A stretch of DNA of 64,000 nucleotides from Rhizobium sp. NRK18 (GCF_024385575.1 NZ_JANFMV010000001.1:3935681-3999680); one strand, 5' to 3'. Counted from the stretch's first letter, positions 55,289 to 64,000 are shown. The notes: a model not told the origin generated them from the letters alone. Numbers and translations: made by a program.

Positions 55289-55765
55289 ATGAGATTGAAA
55301 TCGCTACTGGCCGCTCTGGCCGTCACGACCGCGCTCACCCTGCCCGGCATCGCGTCTGCCGGCCAGGTCACCCTGACGACGAACCTGCGCGACTACGGCG
55401 GCAACGGCGCCTATCTCGCCTATTACCTGACCGACCCGCAGGGCAACTATGCCGGCAGTCTCTGGATGGCCGGTGGCCGGTCGCGCTATTACCAGCACTT
55501 GAGCGGCTGGTACCGTGCGACCGGTGGCAACACGGCCGAGATCAACGGCATCACCGGCGCCAGCGTCGGTTCCGGACAGTCGTTGAAGATCTCGCTCGAT
55601 CTGAGCGACGCCCTGTTCGATGCCGGCTACAAGCTGCACATCGATGCCGCTGCCGAAGACATGCGCGAGAGCCCCAACGAGATTGTCGTGCCGCTGACCT
55701 CCGCCGGCGCGGGCAAGGCCATTTCCGGCACCCGCTACATTTCCGATTTCACGTATACGCATTGA
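55289..55765 (+). CDS. Periplasmic DUF2271-like protein
   Basis: 158 residues from ATG 55289 (GAAGGAGAC six bases ahead). Signal peptide to about residue 24 (..PGIASA). Beta-sandwich-like body: LTTNLRDYGGNGAYLAYYLT, NYAGSLWMAGGRSRYYQHLS, LDLSDALFDAGYKLHIDAAA. The layout matches the DUF2271 proteins found beside ApbE and PepSY reductases. ITGASVGSG (88-96) resembles the S/D-G-A-S/T flavinylation motif, so this could be the FMN-carrying electron acceptor; not certain. Confidence 0.65.
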   Translation: MRLKSLLAALAVTTALTLPGIASAGQVTLTTNLRDYGGNGAYLAYYLTDPQGNYAGSLWMAGGRSRYYQHLSGWYRATGGNTAEINGITGASVGSGQSLKISLDLSDALFDAGYKLHIDAAAEDMRESPNEIVVPLTSAGAGKAISGTRYISDFTYTH

Positions 55766-55783
55766 TATTGAAGGACTATTGCC

Positions 55784-57982
55784 ATGATCCGGTCGCTCCA
55801 CCGCTGGTTTGGGCTGATCGCCGCCGTGCTGCTCGTCGTCATCGCGACGAGCGGCGCCGTGCTGTCAATCTTCCCCGCCTCCGAGGCGCTCACCACCCCT
55901 GCCGCGCAACAGATCAGCGTCGCCGAGCTTGCGGCGCGGGTCCAGTCGGCTGAGCCTTCGGTGGAGCAGATCAAGCGCGCACCCTCGGGCCGCGTGACAG
56001 CCTATTATTTCAACGGTGACCAGCCGGTCTCCTCGGTCATCGATCCGGCAACCGGCCAGCCGGCCGGCAATGCGGACCAGTCTTCCGTCGAGCGCTGGCT
56101 CGTCAATCTGCACCGTTCGCTGTTCCTCGGCGACAACGGACGGATCGCGACCGCGGTTGGCGCCATCGCCATGCTGCTGCTGACCGTTTCGGGCCTGTTC
56201 GTTCTCGCCCGGCGCTCCGGCGGGTGGCGGCATATCTTGAAGCCCGCCAAAGGGCACGGCGATGGCAGGCTGCATGCGATCGTCTCGCGCGCCGCGCTCC
56301 CCGGCCTATTGCTCTCCTCCCTGACGGCGCTCTGGATGTCGGCCGCAACCTTCGGCCTCCTGCCGGAAGGCGCGGACGGACCGCCCTTCCCGGCCGATGT
56401 CAGCGGCAAGACCGGAATACCGGTCGGGTCGATCGCGCGGCTGCAGGAAACGCCTGTCGATGCGCTCGTATCGCTGAACTTTCCCGCCAACGGCGATGCG
56501 ACCGATGTCTACACTCTGACCACGGATGCGGGCGAAGGCTATATCGACCAGGGCAACGGCGCCCTGCTCGGCTGGCAGGACGCAAGCTTCATCGATCGGG
56601 CAAGTGCGCTCGTCATGATGCTGCACACCGGCCGGGGTCTCGCCTCGCTCGGGCTGCTTCTCGGCCTGTCGGCGCTCTCCGTTCCGCTGCTGAGCTGGAC
56701 CGGTATTGCCGTCTGGCTGCGGGGGCGTACCAAGCGTCGTCCGAGTTCAGTCGCGGCCGGCCACGCGGATACGATCATTCTCGTCGGAAGCGAAGGTGGA
56801 TCGACCTGGAGCTTTGCCGAAACGCTGAGAGAAGCACTGACGAGGGACGGTCGCCAGGTGCATGTCGGCTCCATGTCGCACTTCAACCCGGCGCGCTGGC
56901 ACAAGGCGGAACGCCTTATCCTGTTCGCCGCCACTTACGGAGATGGCGAAGCACCGGCATCCGCGAAGGGATTTCTCGACCGCTTCCGGGCAATGCCAGC
57001 CGCGCAGCACCTGCCGCTTGCCGTTCTCGGCTTTGGCGACCGGAGCTTCTACCACTTCTGCGGTTACGCGAAGACCGTCGCCGAGGCGGCGGAGGAAAAT
57101 GGCTGGCCGGCGCTCATTCCCTATGAGACGGTTGACCGGCAATCGCAGCAGGATTTCGCCCGCTGGGGCCGGCAGCTCTCGGAGGCGCTCGATCTCGACT
57201 TCGAACTCAATCACCAGCCGGAGGTTCCTAAGACCTGGGGGCTTCAACTTGCATCCCGCCGTGACTATGGCGCCAGCGTCCAGGCAACAACGGCGATCCT
57301 ACGCTTCGATCTGCCGAAGGTCTCCTTCTGGCAGCGGCTGACCGGCAATGCCGCACCCGATTTCGAGGCTGGCGATCTGGTCGGCATCGTGCCGGAGGGA
57401 TCGGCCATTCCACGCTTCTATTCGCTGGCATCCGCATCTCGGGACGGCTTCCTGGAAATCTGCGTCAGAAAACAGCCAGGCGGCCTCTGCTCCGGACAGC
57501 TCACCGCGCTGGAGCCCGGCGACACGGTCTCCGCCTTCGTCCGGCCCAATCCGGGCTTCCGTCCTGCAGCCAATCGCAAGCCGGTCATCCTGATCGGCGC
57601 CGGCACCGGCATCGGACCGCTGGCCGGGTTTGCCCGCGCCAACAACACCCACAAGCCGATGTTCCTTTATTTCGGCACCAGGCATCCGTCGAGCGACGCT
57701 CTTTATGAGGAAGAGCTTGCCGACTGGCAGAAAGATGGCCGGCTGACGGGCGTTTCCACCGCATTCTCGCGGACGGCCAGCCCGGCCTATGTGCAGGACC
57801 TCATCCGCAGGGACGCCGCCAGGATCGGCAAGCTGATTGCTGCCGGCGGACAGGTGCTGGTCTGTGGCGGCCGCGAGATGGCCGCCGGCGTCGCCGCGGC
57901 TCTTGCAGACATCCTGACCCCGCACGGCGTGAGCCTCGTGACATTGAAGGCGGAGGGCCGTTATGGCGAAGACGTTTACTGA
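55784..57982 (+). CDS. PepSY transmembrane / flavodoxin / FAD-NAD(P) reductase fusion
   Basis: 732 residues. Residues 1-315: PepSY-associated membrane domain with four helices (about 9-30, 121-142, 168-188, 288-312) carrying His6, His110, His164 and His281, the usual heme-ligand places in this family. Residues 331-460: flavodoxin domain (IILVGSEGGSTWSFAETLRE, LFAATYGDGEAP, AVLGFGDRSFYHFCG). Residues 470-732: ferredoxin-NADP reductase module (IPRFYSLASASRDGFLEICV, GGLCSGQLTALEPGD, VILIGAGTGIGPLAGFARAN, QVLVCGGREMAAGVAAAL). It should carry electrons from NADPH through FAD, FMN and heme to the periplasm. Siderophore-iron reductases are built this way. Overlaps apbE by 20 bases. Confidence 0.87.
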   Translation: MIRSLHRWFGLIAAVLLVVIATSGAVLSIFPASEALTTPAAQQISVAELAARVQSAEPSVEQIKRAPSGRVTAYYFNGDQPVSSVIDPATGQPAGNADQSSVERWLVNLHRSLFLGDNGRIATAVGAIAMLLLTVSGLFVLARRSGGWRHILKPAKGHGDGRLHAIVSRAALPGLLLSSLTALWMSAATFGLLPEGADGPPFPADVSGKTGIPVGSIARLQETPVDALVSLNFPANGDATDVYTLTTDAGEGYIDQGNGALLGWQDASFIDRASALVMMLHTGRGLASLGLLLGLSALSVPLLSWTGIAVWLRGRTKRRPSSVAAGHADTIILVGSEGGSTWSFAETLREALTRDGRQVHVGSMSHFNPARWHKAERLILFAATYGDGEAPASAKGFLDRFRAMPAAQHLPLAVLGFGDRSFYHFCGYAKTVAEAAEENGWPALIPYETVDRQSQQDFARWGRQLSEALDLDFELNHQPEVPKTWGLQLASRRDYGASVQATTAILRFDLPKVSFWQRLTGNAAPDFEAGDLVGIVPEGSAIPRFYSLASASRDGFLEICVRKQPGGLCSGQLTALEPGDTVSAFVRPNPGFRPAANRKPVILIGAGTGIGPLAGFARANNTHKPMFLYFGTRHPSSDALYEEELADWQKDGRLTGVSTAFSRTASPAYVQDLIRRDAARIGKLIAAGGQVLVCGGREMAAGVAAALADILTPHGVSLVTLKAEGRYGEDVY

Positions 57983-58904
57983 TTTCACCCGGTACGCGCT
58001 GAACGGCCCGACCATGGGAACGCGCTGGTCCGCACTCTTCCACACGCCGAACGGCTTCGACGCCAGAGAGGCCGAACGGGCGATGGCGGACGCCGTGAAC
58101 GCGGTCGATCGGCAGATGTCCACCTGGAAGCCGGAGAGCGACATCAACCGGCTCAATGCGGCACCAACAGGCGACTGGCTGGAAATGCCGGCAGACATGA
58201 TGGAGGTTCTGGCCGCTGGCCTTGCGATCGGCCACGCCTCCGGCGGCGCGTTCGACATCGGCATGGGCGATGCTGTGACCGCTTGGGGGTTCGGGCCAGA
58301 GGGGGCAAGCGAGGCTGCGATCCGCAGTGCCCGGCTTGCGGAAAGGCATTCAGCACATGAGATACTGGAACTCGATATCCCAAACGCGAAGGTGCGCAAG
58401 CACGCTCCGATGCGCTTCGACCTCAACGGTATCGCCAAGGGGTACGGCGCCGACCGGCTGGCGGCAGCGGCTGCCCGGCTTGGAATCACTGCGGGCCTGT
58501 TCGCCATCGACGGCGAACTCGTCGGCCGCGGCGCTCAGCCGGACGGCTCGCCCTGGACGGTCGCGGTGGAGAGGCCCGACCTTGGCCAGCGGACGCCCCA
58601 CTCCATCGTCGAACTCGACGATGCGGCAATCGCCACCTCCGGCGACTATCGCCACTGGGTTGAGGTCGGCGACCGTCGGCTTTCGCATACGATGGACCCG
58701 CGCCTCGGCATGCCTCTGACCGGCGCGCCCGCCTCCGCGACGGTGATTGCCCGGGACTGCATGAGCGCCGACGCCTGGGCGACGGTCATGATGGTGCTCG
58801 GCGAAAAGGATGGACGGGAACTGGCCGAACGGCTTGGCCTTTCGGTGCTGTTTCTGCATCGCGATCAGGTGGAGGGCAGAGGGTGCGGCGCGTTCGCAGC
58901 CTGA
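57963..58904 (+). CDS. apbE: FAD:protein FMN transferase ApbE
   Basis: Attaches FMN from FAD to a Ser/Thr of a target protein. 313 residues. GPTMGTRWSALFHTPNGF near 15-32, WKPESDINRLNAAP, GAFDIGMGDAVTAWGFGP, RFDLNGIAKGYGADRLAAAA, IATSGDYRHWVEVGDRRLSH and TMDPRLGMPL are the ApbE blocks, and the Mg-binding Asp/Thr region SADAWATVMMVLG is present. There is no signal peptide or lipobox at the N-terminus, whereas most ApbE proteins act in the periplasm. A later or earlier start does not add one. Ends at a strong terminator. Confidence 0.92.
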   Translation: MAKTFTDFTRYALNGPTMGTRWSALFHTPNGFDAREAERAMADAVNAVDRQMSTWKPESDINRLNAAPTGDWLEMPADMMEVLAAGLAIGHASGGAFDIGMGDAVTAWGFGPEGASEAAIRSARLAERHSAHEILELDIPNAKVRKHAPMRFDLNGIAKGYGADRLAAAAARLGITAGLFAIDGELVGRGAQPDGSPWTVAVERPDLGQRTPHSIVELDDAAIATSGDYRHWVEVGDRRLSHTMDPRLGMPLTGAPASATVIARDCMSADAWATVMMVLGEKDGRELAERLGLSVLFLHRDQVEGRGCGAFAA

Positions 58905-58955
58905 CGCGTTATTCGTAAGATTTCACTTACGGAATTCCGGTGACGGGCCGGGATC

Positions 58956-58990
58956 GGGAGGAGCCGCAACCGGCTCCTCCCTTTGCTTTG
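58956..58990 (+). terminator. Rho-independent terminator after apbE
   Basis: GGGAGGAGCCG (58956-58966), loop CAAC, CGGCTCCTCCC (58971-58981), perfect 11-base stem, then TTTGCTTTGC. The T-rich side serves the plus strand. It sits in the gap between convergent apbE and melA. A smaller hairpin CGTAAG-N6-CTTACG lies just before it near 58914-58931. Confidence 0.85.
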
Positions 58991-58991
58991 C

Positions 58992-60344
58992 TCAGCCGCG
59001 GGCCCAGGCCGGAAGCCATTCGCCGTGCGCCTTGAGGAGATCGTTCGTAAGCGACCAGATCTGGTCGAGATCAAGCTCGGCGGCGGTGTGCGGGTCCATC
59101 ATCGCGGCGTGGTAGATATGCTCGCGGTTCTCCGTCATCAGCGCCTGGACGGTGAGTTCCTGGACGTTGATGTTGGTGCGGATCAGCGCGGTCAGCTGCG
59201 GCGGCAGCGCGCCGATATAGGTCGGCTGGATGCCGCTCGCGTCCACCAGGCAGGGCACTTCGGCGGCGCAGTTTGCCGGCAGCGAGGTGATGCAGCCATT
59301 GTTGCGGACATTGCCGTAGATGACCGAAGGTTCGCCGGTCCAGACCGAGTTGATGATCGACGAGGCATATTCATGGCTCGGCTTCACATCGATCGTGTCC
59401 GCATCCTTGTATTCCTGCGCCTGGGATTTCCAGCGCTCGATCTGCTCGATGCAGCGCTTCGGATATTCGTCGAGCGGGATGCCGAACTTCTCGATCAGGT
59501 CTTCGCGGCCCTCCTTGATGAAGTATGGCGTGTACTCGGCGAAATGCTCGGAGCTTTCGGTGACGAAATAGCCGAGGCGCGTCAGCATCTCGTAGCGCAC
59601 CTTGTTGGGGCAACGCGGGTTCCAATGGCTGGGCTTCGGGAAGCGGCCTTCGCGATAGCCCTTCAGCAGGTCCGGATAGAGGTTCTTGTAGCTACCGTCC
59701 GGCTGGCGGTGCTCGAACTTCAGATAGAAGGCCATGTGATTGATGCCGGCGGCGCGGTAACGGATCTCGTCGAGCGGGATGTCGAGATCGCGGGCGAGTT
59801 CGTAGGCCGTGCCCTGTACCGAGTGGCAGAGGCCGACCTGCTTTATCGTCGGATATTTCTCGGCGATCGCCCAGGTGTTGATCGCCATCGGGTTGACGTA
59901 TTGCAGCATGATGGCTTCGGGGCAGACCGCCAGCATGTCTTCGCAGATCTTCCAGAGATGCGGGACGGTGCGCAGGCCGCGCATGATGCCGCCGACGCCG
60001 AGCGTATCGGCGATCGTCTGGCGCAGGCCGTATTTCTTCGGCACTTCGAAATCGGTGACGGTGCAGGGCTCGTAGCCGCCGATCTGGAAGGCGACGACAA
60101 CGAAATCGGCGCCCTCAAGCGCCTTGCGCTGGTCGGAATAGGTCTCGACCTTCGCCTGGGTGTTGAGCGTCTTCGCCAGCTTGCCGGCGACGATCTCGCT
60201 TTCGGCCAGCCGCTGCGGGTTGATGTCCATCAGCGCGATCGTCGCGCCGGAAAGCGCCGGGCGATGCAGGAGGTCGCCGATGATGTTCTTCATGAACACC
60301 GTCGAGCCGGCACCGATGAACGTGATCTTGGGTTGTCTAGACAT
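58992..60344 (-). CDS. melA: Alpha-galactosidase MelA (glycoside hydrolase family 4)
   Basis: NAD- and Mn-dependent alpha-galactosidase that splits melibiose and raffinose in the cytoplasm. 450 residues from ATG 60344. KITFIGAGSTVFMKNIIGDL NAD motif, VVAFQIGGYEP, CHSVQGTAYELA with the metal Cys, AAGINHMAFYLKFEHRQPDG with the metal His and the MelA-type sugar site. Size and NHMAFYL block are those of MelA rather than 6-phospho-alpha-glucosidases. 16 bases after the transporter ATPase, forming an agp-type alpha-galactoside operon as in Sinorhizobium. Confidence 0.92.
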   Translation of the reverse strand: MSRQPKITFIGAGSTVFMKNIIGDLLHRPALSGATIALMDINPQRLAESEIVAGKLAKTLNTQAKVETYSDQRKALEGADFVVVAFQIGGYEPCTVTDFEVPKKYGLRQTIADTLGVGGIMRGLRTVPHLWKICEDMLAVCPEAIMLQYVNPMAINTWAIAEKYPTIKQVGLCHSVQGTAYELARDLDIPLDEIRYRAAGINHMAFYLKFEHRQPDGSYKNLYPDLLKGYREGRFPKPSHWNPRCPNKVRYEMLTRLGYFVTESSEHFAEYTPYFIKEGREDLIEKFGIPLDEYPKRCIEQIERWKSQAQEYKDADTIDVKPSHEYASSIINSVWTGEPSVIYGNVRNNGCITSLPANCAAEVPCLVDASGIQPTYIGALPPQLTALIRTNINVQELTVQALMTENREHIYHAAMMDPHTAAELDLDQIWSLTNDLLKAHGEWLPAWARG

Positions 60345-60360
60345 ACGGGTCTCCACGGGA

Positions 60361-62019
60361 TCAGGCAGCAATGTCGAAGGCTGCCCTGACGAGTTTTTCT
60401 GTGTATTCGGTTTTCGGATTGGTCAGAACTTCATCGACCGGGCCTTCCTCCATGATCCTGCCATGCTGCATGACAATGACCCTGTGGCAAAGCGCCCGGA
60501 CGACCTTCAGGTCGTGGGAAATGAAGAGGTAGCTCAAGCCTCTTTCGTCCTGAAGTTTTCTCAAAAGCTCGATGATCTGCGCCTGCACCGACAGGTCGAG
60601 TGCCGAGGTTGGTTCATCGAGGAGAACGAATTCCGGCTCCAGCGCGATGGCACGCGCGATCGCGATGCGCTGGCGCTGGCCGCCGGAGAATTCATGCGGG
60701 AAACGGCTGGTGATGTTGTCCGGCAGCCCCGAGGCGATCAGCGCCTCGCGCACCCGGTCCTGCCGCTCCTTTCGGCTCGTACCGATATTGTTGACCACGA
60801 GGCCCTCGCCGATGATCTGGCCGATGGTCATGCGCGGGTTGAGCGAGGAGAACGGATCCTGGAAGACGATCTGCATGCGCGAGCGCAACGGCCGCATCTC
60901 ATCGCGGTTGCGCTGATGGATCGGCTGTCCGTCGAAGAAGATTTCGCCGCCGTCATTCTCGATCAACCGGGTCAGCGCCTGGCCGAAGGTGGTCTTGCCG
61001 GAGCCGGATTCACCGACGAGGCCGAGCGTCTCGTGGCGGCGAAGCGTCAGCGACAGGCTGTTGACGGCAATCAGGTCATGCGTCGTCGGCTTGAAGATGC
61101 CGCCGCCCCTCAGCGTGAAGGCGACCCGGACGTCGCGTCCTTCGAGGATGATTGGCTGGCCTGCCTCAAGCGGCTTGGCCTTGCCGGTCGGCTCGGAGCC
61201 GAGCAGATGGCGGGTGTAGGCATGACGCGGATTTTCAAACAGCGTCGCCGTCCTGTTGTGCTCCTTCAGCTCGCCCTTCTGCATGACATAGACATAGTCG
61301 GAGAACTTCCGCACCACGGTCAGGTCGTGGGTGATCAGGATCACCGCCATGCCGTGCTTCTTCTGGAGGTCGCGCAAGAGGTTGAGGATCTGCGCCTGCA
61401 CGGTCACGTCGAGCGCAGTCGTCGGCTCGTCGGCTATCAGCACGTCCGGATTGTTGGCGAGCGCCATGGCGATCATCACGCGCTGGCGCTGGCCGCCGGA
61501 AAGCTGGTGCGGGTACTGGTCGACACGCAGTTCCGGCTGCGGGATCTGCACTTCGGCAAGCAGCTCGACGACCCGCTTGCGCGCGGCCGACTTGCTCATT
61601 TTCTGATGCGCACGGATGGCCTCGGCGATCTGGCTGCCGATCGTGTAAATCGGGTTGAGCGAACTCATCGGTTCCTGGAAGATCATGGCAATGCGGCCGC
61701 CACGAAGCGCGCGCCGCTTCTCGCTCGAAAACTTCAGGATGTTCTGGCCATCGAGAAGCACGGAGGCATTCGGGTTGACCGTCGCGCGCTTTGTCAGCAG
61801 GCCCATGATCATCCGCGCCGTCACCGACTTTCCGGAGCCGGATTCGCCGACGACGGCCACCGTCTCGCCGCGATAGAGCTGCAGAGATATGTCACGCACG
61901 GCTTCCACAGAGCCGTGTTCTGTCTTGAATGTAACGCCCGCATTACGCACGTCGATGATCGGCTTGTCGCCTTTTTCGTCCGCATCGAAACGTATTGCCG
62001 GGATCAGATCTTCGGTCAT
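60361..62019 (-). CDS. Double-domain ABC ATPase of the alpha-galactoside (dipeptide-family) transporter
   Basis: 552 residues from ATG 62019 (GGAAGGAGG upstream). DppD and DppF halves fused: domain 1 [57 protein letters not shown]; domain 2 [57 protein letters not shown]. The Cys motif that often closes each Opp/Dpp ATPase is absent. In Sinorhizobium the agp alpha-galactoside importer belongs to this oligopeptide transporter family, which with the downstream melA gives the assignment (agpT-like). Confidence 0.88.
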   Translation of the reverse strand: MTEDLIPAIRFDADEKGDKPIIDVRNAGVTFKTEHGSVEAVRDISLQLYRGETVAVVGESGSGKSVTARMIMGLLTKRATVNPNASVLLDGQNILKFSSEKRRALRGGRIAMIFQEPMSSLNPIYTIGSQIAEAIRAHQKMSKSAARKRVVELLAEVQIPQPELRVDQYPHQLSGGQRQRVMIAMALANNPDVLIADEPTTALDVTVQAQILNLLRDLQKKHGMAVILITHDLTVVRKFSDYVYVMQKGELKEHNRTATLFENPRHAYTRHLLGSEPTGKAKPLEAGQPIILEGRDVRVAFTLRGGGIFKPTTHDLIAVNSLSLTLRRHETLGLVGESGSGKTTFGQALTRLIENDGGEIFFDGQPIHQRNRDEMRPLRSRMQIVFQDPFSSLNPRMTIGQIIGEGLVVNNIGTSRKERQDRVREALIASGLPDNITSRFPHEFSGGQRQRIAIARAIALEPEFVLLDEPTSALDLSVQAQIIELLRKLQDERGLSYLFISHDLKVVRALCHRVIVMQHGRIMEEGPVDEVLTNPKTEYTEKLVRAAFDIAA

Positions 62020-62038
62020 GGCTCGTCCTCCTTCCGGC

Positions 62039-63160
62039 TCAATAGGGATCGATCGCGTCGCGCAGACCATCGCCAAGCGCGTTGAACGCAAAGACGGTGA
62101 CGAGCACGAAGCCGACCGGTGTCAGGATCCATGGGTAGGAGCCGATGACCGAATAGTTGGCGGTATCCTGCAGCATGAGGCCCCAGGAAATGAGCGGTGG
62201 TTTCACGGCAAAGCCGAGGAAACCGAGGAAGGATTCCAGCAGCACGACCGTCGGGATGGCGAGCGTCACGGCAACGATCACATGGCTCATGACATTCGGG
62301 AAGATGTGCTGGAAGATGATCCGTCTGTCGGTCGCGCCGATCGCCATCGCCGCCTTCACATATTCGATGCGGGCGAGCGCCAGCGTCTTGCCGCGCACCT
62401 CGCGCGACATCTGCGCCCAGCCGAGCGCCGACATGACGATGATGACGAAGGCGAGGAACACGTTGGTCGGCGCGGTGACCGGAATGAGCGAGGTGAGCGC
62501 CAGGTAAAGCGGCAGCTGCGGGAAGGCGAGAACCAGTTCGACGAAGCGCTGAATCCAGGCATCGACGGCGCCGCCGAAATAGCCGGAAATCATGCCGATC
62601 GTCGTGCCGACGACCGTGACCACGAAAACCACCGTCAGCGCGATCATCAGCGAGATGCGCGAGCCGTACATGGCGCGCGACAGCACGTCGCGGCCGAACT
62701 TGTCGGTGCCGAGAATATGGATAGGCTTGCCGCCGACCGAGCCGAAGAGATGGGTCTTCATCGGAATGATGCCGAGCAGCTGGTATTCGAAGCCCGAAAC
62801 GAAGAAGCCGAGCATGCGCGGATTGTCGTAATCGGGGCCGCTGATCGGCTGGAAGGTGACCGGGTCCAGCTCGTCACCATCGACGATCGGATAGACGCGC
62901 GGGGAGACGAGATTGCCGTCCTTGTCGTGGATCGCAATCGATTCCGGCGGCATGTAGGCGCTGTCGGTCAGCTTCGGATCGACGGGAGACAGGAAGCCGG
63001 CAAAGACGGCCATGAACAGAAGCAGCGCCACGAGGATGAGGCCGAGCATGCCGGTCAGCGAATGGCGCAAACGGCGCCAGACGAGCGCGGCGTAGCTCTC
63101 GCTGCGGCCGGCTTCCTCAGGCACGTCGTTGTCGAGGGTGGATTCGGCGGGTGTGAGCAT
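62039..63160 (-). CDS. Alpha-galactoside/oligopeptide-family ABC permease, DppC type
   Basis: 373 residues. N-terminal membrane segment SLTGMLGLILVALLLFMAVF, then a periplasmic loop of about 100 residues, longer than in E. coli DppC (300 residues total), five more membrane segments and the EAA region YVKAAMAIGATDRRIIFQHI. LGTDKFGRDVLSRAMYGSRI is the DppC/OppC signature. ATG overlaps the preceding permease stop by one base (TGATG). Large-loop DppC proteins are found in sugar-type members of the family. Confidence 0.9.
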   Translation of the reverse strand: MLTPAESTLDNDVPEEAGRSESYAALVWRRLRHSLTGMLGLILVALLLFMAVFAGFLSPVDPKLTDSAYMPPESIAIHDKDGNLVSPRVYPIVDGDELDPVTFQPISGPDYDNPRMLGFFVSGFEYQLLGIIPMKTHLFGSVGGKPIHILGTDKFGRDVLSRAMYGSRISLMIALTVVFVVTVVGTTIGMISGYFGGAVDAWIQRFVELVLAFPQLPLYLALTSLIPVTAPTNVFLAFVIIVMSALGWAQMSREVRGKTLALARIEYVKAAMAIGATDRRIIFQHIFPNVMSHVIVAVTLAIPTVVLLESFLGFLGFAVKPPLISWGLMLQDTANYSVIGSYPWILTPVGFVLVTVFAFNALGDGLRDAIDPY

Positions 63161-64000
63161 CAGCGTGCGCCTCCCAGTCTGACGCGCGGATCAAGGGCGG
63201 CGAGCAACATGTCGGCGATGATGTTGCCGACGATCAGAGTTGCCGACAGAACGAGCATGAAGGTCGCCGTGACATAGACGTCGCCGACATACATGGAACC
63301 GACGATGGCCGGTCCGACGGTCGGCAGGGCGAAGATGATCGCGACCTCGATTTCGCCGGTCAGCATGTAGGGCAGAACGACGCCCTGATACATGACCAGC
63401 GGATGCAGGGCATTGGGAACCGCGTGGCGCATGATGACCGCGCTTTCCCGAAGGCCCTTGGCGCGCGCCGTCTCGACATATTGCGCATTCAGCGTGTCGA
63501 GCAGATTGCCGCGCATGACGCGCATGTTGTAGGCGAGGCCGCCAAAGGTGGCGATCGCGACCACCGGCCAGATGTGGCTGACGAGATCGACGAATTTTCC
63601 CCATGACCATGGCGCGCCGCCGTAGCGGGGCGAGAAGAAGCTGCCGATCTCGCTGACATTGAAATGGAAGACCAGGACATAGACCATGATCAGCGCCATC
63701 AGGAAGCGCGGCACGGTCATACCGAGGAAGGCGACGCCGGACAAAAGCGTGTCGACCCAGCTGTACTGGCGCGTGGCGGCCATGATGCCGAAACTGATGC
63801 CGAGGATGGATGCGAAGATGTGGCAGGTCAGCGCCAGCAGCAACGTGCGCGGCAGGCGCTCGGCGACGACGTCCGCCACCGGCTTGTTGTAGTAGAGGCT
63901 GGTACCGAAATCGCCATGGGTGACGATGCCCTTGATCCAGTTGACGTACTGCACCGCCATCGGCTTGTCGAGGCCGTGCTCGACGGCATAGGCCTTGGCC
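63160..64000 (-). CDS. Alpha-galactoside/oligopeptide-family ABC permease, DppB type (5' end off the window)
   Basis: 280 visible residues; the frame is open to the right edge. The first Met in view (63960) is internal, since AVEHGLDKP upstream of it belongs to the conserved periplasmic part before QYVNWIKGIVTHGDFGTSLY. DppB signatures: RLPRTLLLALTCHIFASILG, AFLGMTVPRFLMALIMVYVL, RVMRGNLLDTLNAQYVETAR with the EAA loop AKGLRESAVIMRHAVPNALH, and the end ALDPRVRL. The receptor gene (agpA-like) would lie just past the right edge. Confidence 0.9.
   Translation of the reverse strand, partial: AKAYAVEHGLDKPMAVQYVNWIKGIVTHGDFGTSLYYNKPVADVVAERLPRTLLLALTCHIFASILGISFGIMAATRQYSWVDTLLSGVAFLGMTVPRFLMALIMVYVLVFHFNVSEIGSFFSPRYGGAPWSWGKFVDLVSHIWPVVAIATFGGLAYNMRVMRGNLLDTLNAQYVETARAKGLRESAVIMRHAVPNALHPLVMYQGVVLPYMLTGEIEVAIIFALPTVGPAIVGSMYVGDVYVTATFMLVLSATLIVGNIIADMLLAALDPRVRLGGAR

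Noticed and set aside
58983..60389. 468-codon open frame antisense to melA
   Set aside because: Shadow of melA, which has every GH4 motif.
60160..62085. 641-codon open frame antisense to the double ATPase gene
   Set aside because: Mirror frame of a certain ABC ATPase; product has no domain logic.
60361..64000. Plain dipeptide/oligopeptide importer
   Set aside because: Family is right, but the melA gene 16 bases downstream and the known agp precedent favour alpha-galactosides; kept as family name only.

Overview
The window reads as chromosome or chromid sequence of an alphaproteobacterium, most likely Rhizobiaceae (Rhizobium/Agrobacterium/Ensifer-like). Evidence: uniformly high GC, dense ABC uptake operons each paired with a LacI-type regulator, a complete thuEFGKAB trehalose/sucrose-isomer operon, an agp-type alpha-galactoside operon using a dipeptide-family transporter, and ExoR/FixJ-era style two-component genes. 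No rRNA, tRNA, insertion sequence, prophage or CRISPR array was seen. The genus call is inference.

Layout. 1-1.1 kb: 5' half of thiC (minus) behind a TPP riboswitch. 1.2-4.0 kb: pxpA, a LysR regulator, and a 3-hydroxyisobutyrate dehydrogenase divergent from it. 4.2-9.0 kb: a five-gene branched-chain-amino-acid-type ABC operon (SBP, LivG, LivF, LivH, LivM; plus strand). 9.5-25.8 kb: a 12-gene minus-strand operon that matches the alginate biosynthesis set: algD, alg8, alg44, algA/manC, algG-like, algI, algJ, a Sel1 protein, algX, algF, a giant AlgK-like Sel1 protein, algL-like. A NarL/FixJ response regulator sits just upstream of algD. 27.2-29.8 kb: ureohydrolase and selO. 30-34.8 kb: LacI regulator divergent from a ribose-type sugar ABC operon. 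34.8-42.3 kb: thuB, thuA, thuK, thuG, thuF, thuE and thuR. 42.5-47.5 kb: amino-acid-type ABC transporter with a permease/ATPase fusion, a DAO-family flavoprotein and a divergent LacI regulator. 47.5-52.4 kb: GH105 enzyme, an unrecognised 836-residue toroid-like protein and a LacI regulator. 52.5-58.9 kb: two-component system divergent from a PepSY / Asp-His-rich / DUF2271-like / PepSY-flavodoxin-reductase / ApbE cluster. 59-64 kb: melA and an alpha-galactoside ABC transporter running off the right end.

Most notable system: the alginate-type locus. The polymerase (Alg8), PilZ co-polymerase (Alg44), GDP-mannose dehydrogenase (AlgD) and the whole O-acetylation machinery (AlgI, AlgJ, AlgX, AlgF) keep their catalytic residues, but no AlgE outer-membrane porin is present, the epimerase-like protein lacks the DPHD motif, the lyase-like protein has lost three known catalytic residues, the isomerase half of AlgA lacks its metal-binding motif, and AlgK is replaced by a 917-residue Sel1 protein with no lipobox. 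It looks like a system for an O-acetylated, probably unepimerised mannuronate polymer (or a related uronan) with a different export route. The second system of interest is the flavin-based extracytosolic electron-transfer cluster at 52.5-58.9 kb.
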